Of a DNA stretch of 5,556 bases, positions 1 through 5,234 are shown piece by piece. A model generated the notes under the pieces. The model was not told the origin of the DNA. It saw only the letters and a list, made by a program, of their open reading frames with translations, and made no database searches. The position numbers and the translations under genes are program-made. The stretch's first letter is position 1; the number at the start of each line of letters is the position of its first letter. This DNA is from JAGUYA01 sp043802425 (GTDB lineage: Bacteria > Omnitrophota > Gorgyraeia > Gygaellales > Profunditerraquicolaceae), in assembly GCA_043802425.1 (NCBI GenBank), contig JAZDLA010000025.1, positions 1-5,556 on the forward strand, written 5' to 3'.

Positions 1-171
1 GACGGATTCCAAATCTCCCCGGCTAGAGATAGGAAAACCTGCTTCAATTACATCTACGCCTAAATCCGAAAGCGCATGGGCAATCTCTAATTTTTCTTCC
101 GGGTTAAGGCTGGCACCCGGCGCCTGCTCTCCGTCGCGTAATGTGGTATCGAAAATAATTATCTTTTCCAT
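1..171 (-). CDS. leuA: 2-isopropylmalate synthase, N-terminal 57 codons (cut by window edge)
   Basis: LeuA condenses acetyl-CoA with 2-oxoisovalerate to give 2-isopropylmalate, the committed step to leucine, in the cytosol. I translated this stretch by hand; the frame is open from an ATG at 171 to the window edge. The N-terminus carries the family signature of the first barrel strand, FDTTLRDGEQAPGAS (residues 7-21), including the metal- and substrate-binding Arg12-Asp13 pair. It is followed by GVDVIEAGFPISS (about residues 38-50), which is typical of LeuA. The E-Q-A-P-G-A-S form favours LeuA over citramalate synthase, which usually has a different sequence after the L-R-D-G. Residue 17 is Ala where most LeuA proteins have Ser. 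The ribosome binding site is poor: GGAT at 184-187 is 12 nt from the ATG. The gene lies 86 nt after ilvC, and its substrate is the product of the upstream genes. The C-terminal regulatory domain is outside the window, so leucine feedback cannot be judged. Confidence 0.93.
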   Translation of the reverse strand, partial: MEKIIIFDTTLRDGEQAPGASLNPEEKLEIAHALSDLGVDVIEAGFPISSRGDLESV

Positions 172-192
172 ATTTATTTTTTCATCCAAGGC

Positions 193-231
193 ATAAAACA
201 AACATGCCTCTGGCGTTTATGTTTGTTTTAT
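193..231 (-). repeat. Perfect 13-bp inverted repeat with inner GCC-AGA-GGC hairpin
   Basis: Left arm ATAAAACAAACAT (193-205) and right arm (219-231) are exact reverse complements over 13 bp. Read on the minus strand, the centre is AAAC followed by GCC AGA GGC, so the stem can extend by 3 bp with a 4-nt bulge. It lies in the ilvC-leuA spacer and ends 21 nt before the leuA start codon. The 3' arm on the transcribed strand is T-rich, which recalls a terminator. However, the GC core is only 3 bp and no T-tract follows the stem, so a strong intrinsic terminator is unlikely. A role in mRNA stability, partial attenuation of leuA, or a small mobile palindrome are open alternatives. Confidence 0.8.
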
Positions 232-250
232 CCTGTCCTCTGGACAGGAT
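230..250 (-). repeat. Perfect 9-bp hairpin just after the ilvC stop codon
   Basis: ATCCTGTCC (230-238) and its exact reverse complement (242-250) flank a 3-nt loop. It starts 7 nt downstream of the ilvC stop on the transcribed strand and shares two bases with the next hairpin. It is followed by AAAACAAAC rather than a T-run, so it is not a canonical intrinsic terminator for this operon. A 3'-end stabilising or processing hairpin between ilvC and leuA is possible. The apex, CCAGAGG on the minus strand, is identical to the apex of the neighbouring hairpin. Confidence 0.8.
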
Positions 251-257
251 TTACTTC

Positions 258-1250
258 CTATTTCCTCATCCAGGGCATCATCTCGCGCAGCTGCTGCCCG
301 ACTTTCTCTATAGGGTGCTCGTCGCCTGCCTTGAGCAGACTATTGAAATTTGGCCGGCCAGCCTCATTTTCTTTAATCCATTCCCGAGCAAACTTCCCGG
401 ACTTAATGTCCTTTAAGAGCTTCTGCATTACCTTACGCGTCTTCTCGGTAATAATCTTCGGGCCCCGGCTTAAATCACCGTAACAAGCGGTATTAGAAAC
501 CCTACGGCGCATCCCCGAAATCCCTGTCTCCTGAATCAAGTCCGTAATCAGTTTTAATTCGTGTAAGACTTCAAAATAAGCAATTTCAGGCTGATATCCT
601 GCTGCCACTAAGGTATCAAACCCGGCTTTGATTAATTCGGTTACGCCGCCGCAAAGGACTGCCTGCTCGCCGAATAAGTCGGTTTCGGTTTCTTCATCAA
701 AGGTAGTCTCAATAACACCGGCCTTAGTGGCTCTTATAGCTTTAGCATAAGCTAAAGCCAATTGCTTAGCTTGTCCGCTGGCATCCTGAAATATTGCTAT
801 TAACGACGGCACACCCTTACCTTCTTCATACATGCGTCTAACTAATGCGCCCGGCCCTTTAGGCGCAATCATAAATACATCCACATTCTTCGGCGGTTTG
901 ATCTGTTTAAACCTAATATTAAAACCATGGGAAAAACAGAGGGCCTTTCCTTTTTTTAAGTTCGGCTTAATGGCCTCTTTATAGACCTTGGCCTGGACAT
1001 GGTCCTGGGTGAGAATCTGGATGATATCCGCGGCCTTGGCAGCTTCGCTTGCCGAAACCGGTATAAAACCATCCTGCTTAGCCTGTTCATAATTAGGCGT
1101 GCCTTCTAACTCAGAGACGACTACCCTGCATCCGGAATCGCGCAGGCACAATGCCTGACCCCGTCCCTGTATACCATAACCGATAATAGCAATGGTCTTG
1201 TCTTTTAAAATCTCTAAATCCGCATCCTGATCATAATAAATCTTTGCCAT
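258..1250 (-). CDS. ilvC: Ketol-acid reductoisomerase, class I, predicted NADH-preferring
   Basis: IlvC isomerises and reduces 2-acetolactate and 2-aceto-2-hydroxybutyrate to the dihydroxy acids, with Mg2+ and a nicotinamide cofactor. At 330 aa it has the short class I length. The N-terminal Rossmann domain (about 1-180) has the dinucleotide motif GYGIQG (24-29). The C-terminal knotted helical domain follows from about 183. All expected catalytic or metal residues are visible: His108, Lys131, Asp191 and Glu195 (in TDLFGEQ), Glu227 and Glu231, and Ser252. The cofactor loop reads SELEGTPNY (46-54). Class I NADPH enzymes commonly have G-L-R-x-G-S-x-S-W here, so the usual Arg and both Ser contacts to the 2'-phosphate are replaced by Leu48, Thr51 and Asn53, and Glu47 is acidic. 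NADH preference is an inference from that. The start is fixed by a strong GGGAGGAGGAG ribosome binding site. It follows ilvN by 107 nt and precedes leuA. Confidence 0.97.
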   Translation of the reverse strand: MAKIYYDQDADLEILKDKTIAIIGYGIQGRGQALCLRDSGCRVVVSELEGTPNYEQAKQDGFIPVSASEAAKAADIIQILTQDHVQAKVYKEAIKPNLKKGKALCFSHGFNIRFKQIKPPKNVDVFMIAPKGPGALVRRMYEEGKGVPSLIAIFQDASGQAKQLALAYAKAIRATKAGVIETTFDEETETDLFGEQAVLCGGVTELIKAGFDTLVAAGYQPEIAYFEVLHELKLITDLIQETGISGMRRRVSNTACYGDLSRGPKIITEKTRKVMQKLLKDIKSGKFAREWIKENEAGRPNFNSLLKAGDEHPIEKVGQQLREMMPWMRK

Positions 1251-1251
1251 A

Positions 1252-1262
1252 CTCCTCCTCCC
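1252..1262 (-). promoter_or_regulatory. Strong ribosome binding site of ilvC
   Basis: The minus strand reads GGGAGGAGGAG ending 1 nt before the ATG at 1250, offering two overlapping GGAGG-like cores, with spacings of about 3 and 6 nt. It directly abuts the last arm (1265-1273) of the palindromic spacer element, so folding of that element could affect access to it. Confidence 0.8.
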
Positions 1263-1264
1263 TT

Positions 1265-1300
1265 AGGGACACCTATTCTGCTAATCGGCAGGGTGCCCCC
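1265..1300 (-). repeat. Imperfect GGGACACC palindrome, ilvC-proximal unit
   Basis: GGGACACC (1266-1273) faces GGTGCCCC (1292-1299), complementary except for one position that becomes a G-U pair on the minus-strand RNA. An inner CTGC/GCAG pair (1278-1281 with 1288-1291) extends the fold. It is one half of a two-unit element in the ilvN-ilvC spacer and sits immediately before the ilvC ribosome binding site. Confidence 0.65.
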
Positions 1301-1314
1301 TACCGAACTATTAA

Positions 1315-1350
1315 GGGGACACCCTTAGCTTTGGCTGGATGGGTGTCCCT
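1315..1350 (-). repeat. Perfect 9-bp GGGACACCC palindrome, ilvN-proximal unit
   Basis: GGGACACCC (1316-1324) and GGGTGTCCC (1341-1349) are exact reverse complements, with a further G-T contact at 1315/1350. An inner AGC/GCT pair (1327-1329 with 1334-1336) lies in the 16-nt loop. The segment 1312-1327 is itself palindromic (TAAGGG, a 4-nt centre, CCCTTA), giving a competing local hairpin. The unit begins 7 nt after the ilvN stop codon. No T-tract follows on the transcribed strand, so it is more like a REP-type intergenic repeat than a terminator. Confidence 0.75.
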
Positions 1351-1357
1351 GATGATT

Positions 1358-1831
1358 TTAGTATGCTACGGCAATTCTGCCGGTTCTGACTAACTCCTTA
1401 ATTCCGAATTTATTCAAATCCGCAAGTAAATCCTTAATCTTTCCCTGCTCATCCACAGCTTCAATAATCGCAGTATCGCCTTTGTGCTGAATTATTTTAG
1501 CTACATATTTATTCAGCGTGCTTTCCAATTTGGTTTTCTCTTTTGGCGAATAATTAATTTTTACTAGCACCAGCTCGCGATCTGCATGCTCTTTCTTGGT
1601 AAAATCGGTAACTGTAATTACGTCGATCAATTTATTTAGCTGCTTCTTTATCTGCTCCAATATCTTTTCGTCCTCTGCCTCTACCACGATAGTCATGTAA
1701 GAGATAGACGGATCCAAAGTTTCGCTTACCGCCAAAGAGGCAATGTTATAGCCGCGGGCACTAAAAAGACCTGCAATGCGCGCCAGGACTCCGAATTTAT
1801 TTTCTACTACGACTGAAATAGTATGTTTCAT
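1358..1831 (-). CDS. ilvN: Acetolactate synthase small (regulatory) subunit
   Basis: This is the regulatory subunit that activates the IlvB catalytic subunit and usually confers valine feedback inhibition. At 157 aa it has the normal bacterial length. The N-terminal ACT domain (about 1-77) starts TISVVVENKFGVLARIAGLF and continues RGYNIASLAVSETLDP. A second, C-terminal domain (about 80-157) contains the ELVLVKI strand and ends LVRTGRIAVAY. Asn11, Gly14 and Asn29, which align with the valine-site residues of E. coli IlvH, are all present, so valine sensitivity is predicted. It lies 21 nt after the ilvB stop, as expected for a subunit pair. No convincing Shine-Dalgarno sequence precedes the ATG: the spacer gives CGGGGCG and then an A-rich run. 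Its translation may therefore depend on coupling to ilvB. The symbol ilvH would be an equally valid name. Confidence 0.96.
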   Translation of the reverse strand: MKHTISVVVENKFGVLARIAGLFSARGYNIASLAVSETLDPSISYMTIVVEAEDEKILEQIKKQLNKLIDVITVTDFTKKEHADRELVLVKINYSPKEKTKLESTLNKYVAKIIQHKGDTAIIEAVDEQGKIKDLLADLNKFGIKELVRTGRIAVAY

Positions 1832-1852
1832 TTTTTTGTTGGAGGCGCCCCG

Positions 1853-3517
1853 CTATGCCATGCCGCCGATCATTCTGTTTATGGCTTCGCCTACAGGCAC
1901 CATGGGATAAACATTCTCTTCGGGTTCAATATGAAAATCGATAAACACGGTATTATCTATAGAAAGCGCCTTCTCAATAGCCGGCCGCACTTCTTCTTTC
2001 TTGGTAACCCTGATGCCTACCGCACCGTAACTTTCGGCTAATTTCACAAAATCCGGATTATAGAGAGTGGTGTAGGAATAGCGTTTTTTATAGAATAATT
2101 CCTGCCATTGCCTGACCATCCCCAGATAACCGTTATTTAATATGGCGACCTTCACGTTTATCTTATTAGCAACGCAAGTCGCCAATTCCTGGATATTCAT
2201 CTGTATAGAGCCGTCGCCGGCAATATCAAAGACTCTTCTGTCAGGGCATCCCATCTTAGCGCCCATGGCCGCCGGAAACCCAAAACCCATAGTGCCTAAT
2301 CCGCCGCTGGAGATGAATGTACGGGGATAGTTATATTTATACCACTGGCACGCCCACATCTGGTTCTGACCCACCTCGGTGGTAATGATAGCATCTCCCT
2401 TTGTGACCTCGTAAATTTGCTCGATCACATATTGTGGTTTAATTTTACCGTTGTCTTTATACGTTAAAGGGTGTTTTTTCTTCCAGGAATTAATGGCTTT
2501 ATGCCACTCGGAAGTATCCGGTACTTTCTGAATTTCCTCTAAGAGTTGACCTAAGATACTCTTGACATCACCTACCACCGGAATATCCACGTTTACATTT
2601 TTACTGATAGAGGTGGGGTCAATATCAATATGGATAATCTTGGCATGGGGAGCAAAGGCGTCGAGCCTACCGGTAACCCGGTCATCAAAACGCGCGCCGC
2701 AGGCAAGAATTAAATCTGCCTCCATAATGGCGTGGTTAGCGTAGGCAGTCCCATGCATACCTAGCATGCCTAAAGAAAGCTCGTGCGTTCCGGGGAAACC
2801 GCCTAAACCCATCAGGGTCATAGTCACAGGCGCCTGTATTTTTTCTGCCAATTCCTTAAGTTCGTGGCTAGCCCCAGAGGTAATTACTCCACCGCCGGCA
2901 TAAATAAGCGGCTTCTTGGAACCGCTAATTAGTTTAGCGGCTTTTTTAATCTGTCCGGGGTGCCCGAAGCAGCTGGGCTTATAGCCGCGGATCTGGACTT
3001 CTTCGGGCCAGATAAATTCTATATCCTGCTGCTGGACATCCACGGGTATATCGATTAAAACCGGACCGGGCCTTCCCGTAGAAGCAATATGAAATGCCTC
3101 CCGCACAATGCGCGCCAAATCTTTCGCGTCTTTGACCAAGTAATTATGCTTGGTGATAGGCCGGGTTATACCGGTTACGTCTGCCTCCTGAAAGGCATCA
3201 TTGCCGATAAGGAATGTTTTTACCTGTCCGGTAATGGCTACTATGGGAATAGAATCCATGTAGGCATTGGCAATACCGGTGACCAGGTTAGTGGCGCCGG
3301 GACCAGAAGTAGCCAAACAGACACCTACTTTTCCCGTTGCCCGCGCGTATCCATCGGCAGCATGGGCTGCACCCTGCTCATGGCGAGTCAGAATAAACCT
3401 AATATCCGCATCGTAGAGCTGGTCAAATATCGGCAAAACCACGCCACCCGGATAGCCAAACATCACCTGAACGCCTTCGCGTTTCAAGCATTCAATTAAT
3501 ATCTCTGCGCCTGTCAT
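1853..3517 (-). CDS. ilvB: Acetolactate (acetohydroxyacid) synthase large catalytic subunit
   Basis: This thiamine diphosphate enzyme makes 2-acetolactate from two pyruvates, or 2-aceto-2-hydroxybutyrate from pyruvate and 2-oxobutyrate. It is 554 aa, normal for the family. The N-terminal ThDP domain holds the catalytic Glu47 (TRHEQGAAHAADGYAR) and the GNDAFQEAD motif (105-113). The central FAD-type domain includes ARFDDRVTGR (275-284). The C-terminal ThDP domain has the metal-binding GDGS...NN motif (434-462) and VRQWQ (468-472). These favour a biosynthetic enzyme over the catabolic AlsS type, as does the adjacent ilvN. The position matching plant Pro197, a herbicide contact, is Lys100 (TGQVK); the plant Trp574 equivalent, Trp471, is conserved. 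The start is 5 nt after the ilvD stop, with an AAGG ribosome binding site (3526-3529) overlapping the end of ilvD, so the two are likely translationally coupled. Confidence 0.97.
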   Translation of the reverse strand: MTGAEILIECLKREGVQVMFGYPGGVVLPIFDQLYDADIRFILTRHEQGAAHAADGYARATGKVGVCLATSGPGATNLVTGIANAYMDSIPIVAITGQVKTFLIGNDAFQEADVTGITRPITKHNYLVKDAKDLARIVREAFHIASTGRPGPVLIDIPVDVQQQDIEFIWPEEVQIRGYKPSCFGHPGQIKKAAKLISGSKKPLIYAGGGVITSGASHELKELAEKIQAPVTMTLMGLGGFPGTHELSLGMLGMHGTAYANHAIMEADLILACGARFDDRVTGRLDAFAPHAKIIHIDIDPTSISKNVNVDIPVVGDVKSILGQLLEEIQKVPDTSEWHKAINSWKKKHPLTYKDNGKIKPQYVIEQIYEVTKGDAIITTEVGQNQMWACQWYKYNYPRTFISSGGLGTMGFGFPAAMGAKMGCPDRRVFDIAGDGSIQMNIQELATCVANKINVKVAILNNGYLGMVRQWQELFYKKRYSYTTLYNPDFVKLAESYGAVGIRVTKKEEVRPAIEKALSIDNTVFIDFHIEPEENVYPMVPVGEAINRMIGGMA

Positions 3518-3522
3518 TTTCT

Positions 3523-5175
3523 TTACCTTAATATAGCCCCTTTATCCGCGGAGCTGACTAATCTGGAATAACGCGCAAGATACCCTGTTTTAATCTTAGG
3601 CGGGGTAATCCTGCAGGTTCTAAATCTCTTCTCTATTTCCGACTGCGTTAATTTCACCTCTAACTTTCTGTTAGTGATATCTATACTGATTATATCACCG
3701 TCTTTTAAAATGGCAATAGGACCTTTTTTGGCTGCCTCAGGCGAAATATGTCCGATGCAGGGCCCCTTGGTGCCGCCGGAAAACCTTCCGTCGGTAATCA
3801 ACGCCACCGAATCGGCTAAGCCCATACCCACAATCGCCGAAGTCGGGGCAAGCATCTCACGCATACCCGGACCGCCGCTGGGCCCTTCGTAGCGGATGAC
3901 AATGCAGTCGCCTTTCTTTATTTTTCTGGCCAAAATCGCCTGCATGGCCTCTTCTTCCCGGTTAAAGACTTTTGCCCGGCCGATAAATTTCATCATCCTC
4001 GGATTCACTGCCGACTGTTTCACCACTGCGCCGTCCGGAGCCAGATTGCCGTACAAAACGGCAATCCCGCCCTGTTTATGATAGGCCCGGCTGAATGGAC
4101 GAATCACTTCCTCATCAAAAATCTCAGCTTCTCTGGCGATATCGAATATCCTTTTGCCGCTTAACGTCATAGTATTATTTAGTTTAGCCCTTAATCTCTT
4201 GAGCACTGCGGGGATACCTCCGGCATATTCTAAATCTTCCATAAAATGCGTGCCGGCGGGCTCTAAGCTAGTAATATGCGGCGTCTTTTTACTAATCTGA
4301 TCAAAAGTCTTAAGGCCAAGGTTCATCCCTGCCTCATGGGCCAGGGCCGCTAGGTGTAACACCGTATTGCTGGAACCACCTAAAGCCATATCCACAACAA
4401 TAGCATTCTCTATAGACTTTTTGTTGATGATATCTAGGGCAGTAATATTTTTTTTCACTAATTCCACGATGCGTTCTCCGCTGGCTTGAGCGATCCTGCG
4501 TTTCTTGGCAGAAATAGCTAATGCTGTAGCGCATCCGGGTAAAGACATACCCATACTTTCAGTTAAGCATGCCATGGTATTGGCCGTATATAACCCCTGG
4601 CAGGCGCCGGCTCCGGGACAGGCCTCCAGCTCTAAACAGGCTAATTCCTCTTTAGAGATATCGCCTTTCTTTGCCCTGGCTAACGCCTCGTAGGTATCAT
4701 GCACAAAGGCAAGCTTTCTTTTGCGAAAACGCCCGGAAAGCATCGGCCCCGCAGTCACAATAATCGCGGGAATGTTCAGGCGCGCTATACCCATCAGCAT
4801 ACCGGGAGTGATTTTGTCGCAATTAGTCAGACAGACAATCCCGTCTAATTGATGGGCATTACAAACTGTTTCGATACTATCAGCGACTATTTCTCTTAAA
4901 GCCAAAGGATAGCACATGCCCAGATGCCCCATGGCAATCCCGTCGCAGATACCCGGAATACCGAATAAAAAAGGCACACCGCCACCATAACAGATCCCGC
5001 GTTCAATATAACGCTCTAAATCACGCATGCCGATATGGCCCGGAATCAAATCCGTAAAGGAACTGGCGATACCAATAAATGGCCTGTCTAAGTCTTTCTT
5101 GCTTAAGCCTGTAGCGTGCAAAAGCGCGCGATGCGGAACTCTTTCTAGACCTTTTTTAATCTTGTCCGAACGCAT
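3523..5175 (-). CDS. ilvD: Dihydroxy-acid dehydratase, P-G-H (likely 4Fe-4S) type
   Basis: IlvD dehydrates the dihydroxy acids to 2-oxoisovalerate and 2-oxo-3-methylvalerate using an iron-sulfur cluster and Mg2+. I place the start at the ATG at 5175 (MRSDKIKKGL, a typical IlvD N-terminus), giving 550 aa. An in-frame ATG 27 nt upstream would add 9 unusual residues and lies within a palindrome, whereas a good ribosome binding site precedes the inner ATG. Visible motifs are SSFTDLIPGHIGM (38-50), GICDGIAMGH (75-84), NCDKITPG (118-125) with Cys119 and Lys121, GACQGLYTANTM (190-201) with Cys192, GGSSNT (266-271), YEGPSGGPGMREM (429-441) and TDGRFSGGT (461-469) with Ser466. In 2Fe-2S dehydratases the P-C-N motif supplies a third ligand; here that position is Gly46, as in the E. 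coli enzyme. Cys77 is another candidate ligand. The segment YPLALRE (89-95) departs from the common YSLxSRE. Confidence 0.97.
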   Translation of the reverse strand: MRSDKIKKGLERVPHRALLHATGLSKKDLDRPFIGIASSFTDLIPGHIGMRDLERYIERGICYGGGVPFLFGIPGICDGIAMGHLGMCYPLALREIVADSIETVCNAHQLDGIVCLTNCDKITPGMLMGIARLNIPAIIVTAGPMLSGRFRKRKLAFVHDTYEALARAKKGDISKEELACLELEACPGAGACQGLYTANTMACLTESMGMSLPGCATALAISAKKRRIAQASGERIVELVKKNITALDIINKKSIENAIVVDMALGGSSNTVLHLAALAHEAGMNLGLKTFDQISKKTPHITSLEPAGTHFMEDLEYAGGIPAVLKRLRAKLNNTMTLSGKRIFDIAREAEIFDEEVIRPFSRAYHKQGGIAVLYGNLAPDGAVVKQSAVNPRMMKFIGRAKVFNREEEAMQAILARKIKKGDCIVIRYEGPSGGPGMREMLAPTSAIVGMGLADSVALITDGRFSGGTKGPCIGHISPEAAKKGPIAILKDGDIISIDITNRKLEVKLTQSEIEKRFRTCRITPPKIKTGYLARYSRLVSSADKGAILR

Positions 5176-5180
5176 TGTTT

Positions 5181-5189
5181 CTCTCCTTT
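5181..5189 (-). promoter_or_regulatory. Ribosome binding site that decides the ilvD start
   Basis: AAAGGAGAG on the minus strand, with its GGAG core at 5183-5186, lies 7 nt before the ATG at 5175. This is ideal spacing for that start and lies downstream of the alternative ATG at 5202, so it supports the 550-residue form of IlvD. Confidence 0.85.
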
Positions 5190-5195
5190 GTATGG

Positions 5196-5229
5196 GGGAC
5201 ACTTCTCCGATTGAGCTGAAAACTGTCCC
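5196..5229 (-). repeat. Imperfect GGGACAC palindrome upstream of ilvD
   Basis: GGGACACTT (5196-5204) and AACTGTCCC (5221-5229) are complementary at 8 of 9 positions around a 16-nt centre. The element fills most of the 59-nt spacer between the stop codon at 5235 and the ilvD start, and ends 6 nt before the ilvD ribosome binding site. It shares the GGGACAC / GTGTCCC core with the ilvN-ilvC spacer. No T-tract follows on the minus strand, so it does not look like an intrinsic terminator, and read-through into ilvD from upstream is possible. Confidence 0.7.
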
Positions 5230-5234
5230 TAATA

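Noticed and set aside
193..250. Intrinsic terminator between ilvC and leuA.
   Set aside because: On the transcribed strand neither hairpin is followed by a T-tract, and the longer stem has only a 3-bp GC core. I list them as hairpins of unknown role.
1265..1350. CRISPR-like array from the repeated GGGACACC arms.
   Set aside because: The arms are short, inverted rather than direct, and the intervals are not spacer-sized; there are no cas genes.
3089..3499. A 136-codon plus-strand open frame, and several shorter plus-strand frames opposite ilvB, ilvC and ilvD.
   Set aside because: They lie wholly or mainly antisense to well-supported genes, show no recognisable protein family features, and are expected by chance opposite conserved coding sequence.
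5176..5202. A 9-residue longer IlvD starting at the ATG at 5202.
   Set aside because: The extra residues (MSPIQRRET) are not typical of the family, the upstream ATG lies in the palindrome, and the strong ribosome binding site at 5181-5189 serves the ATG at 5175, which gives the usual MRSDKIKKG start.
5176..5234. Leader-peptide attenuator, T-box or promoter for the ilv genes.
   Set aside because: The 59-nt spacer has no Val/Leu/Ile codon run, no T-box sequence and no convincing -35/-10 pair; it is nearly filled by the palindrome and the ribosome binding site.
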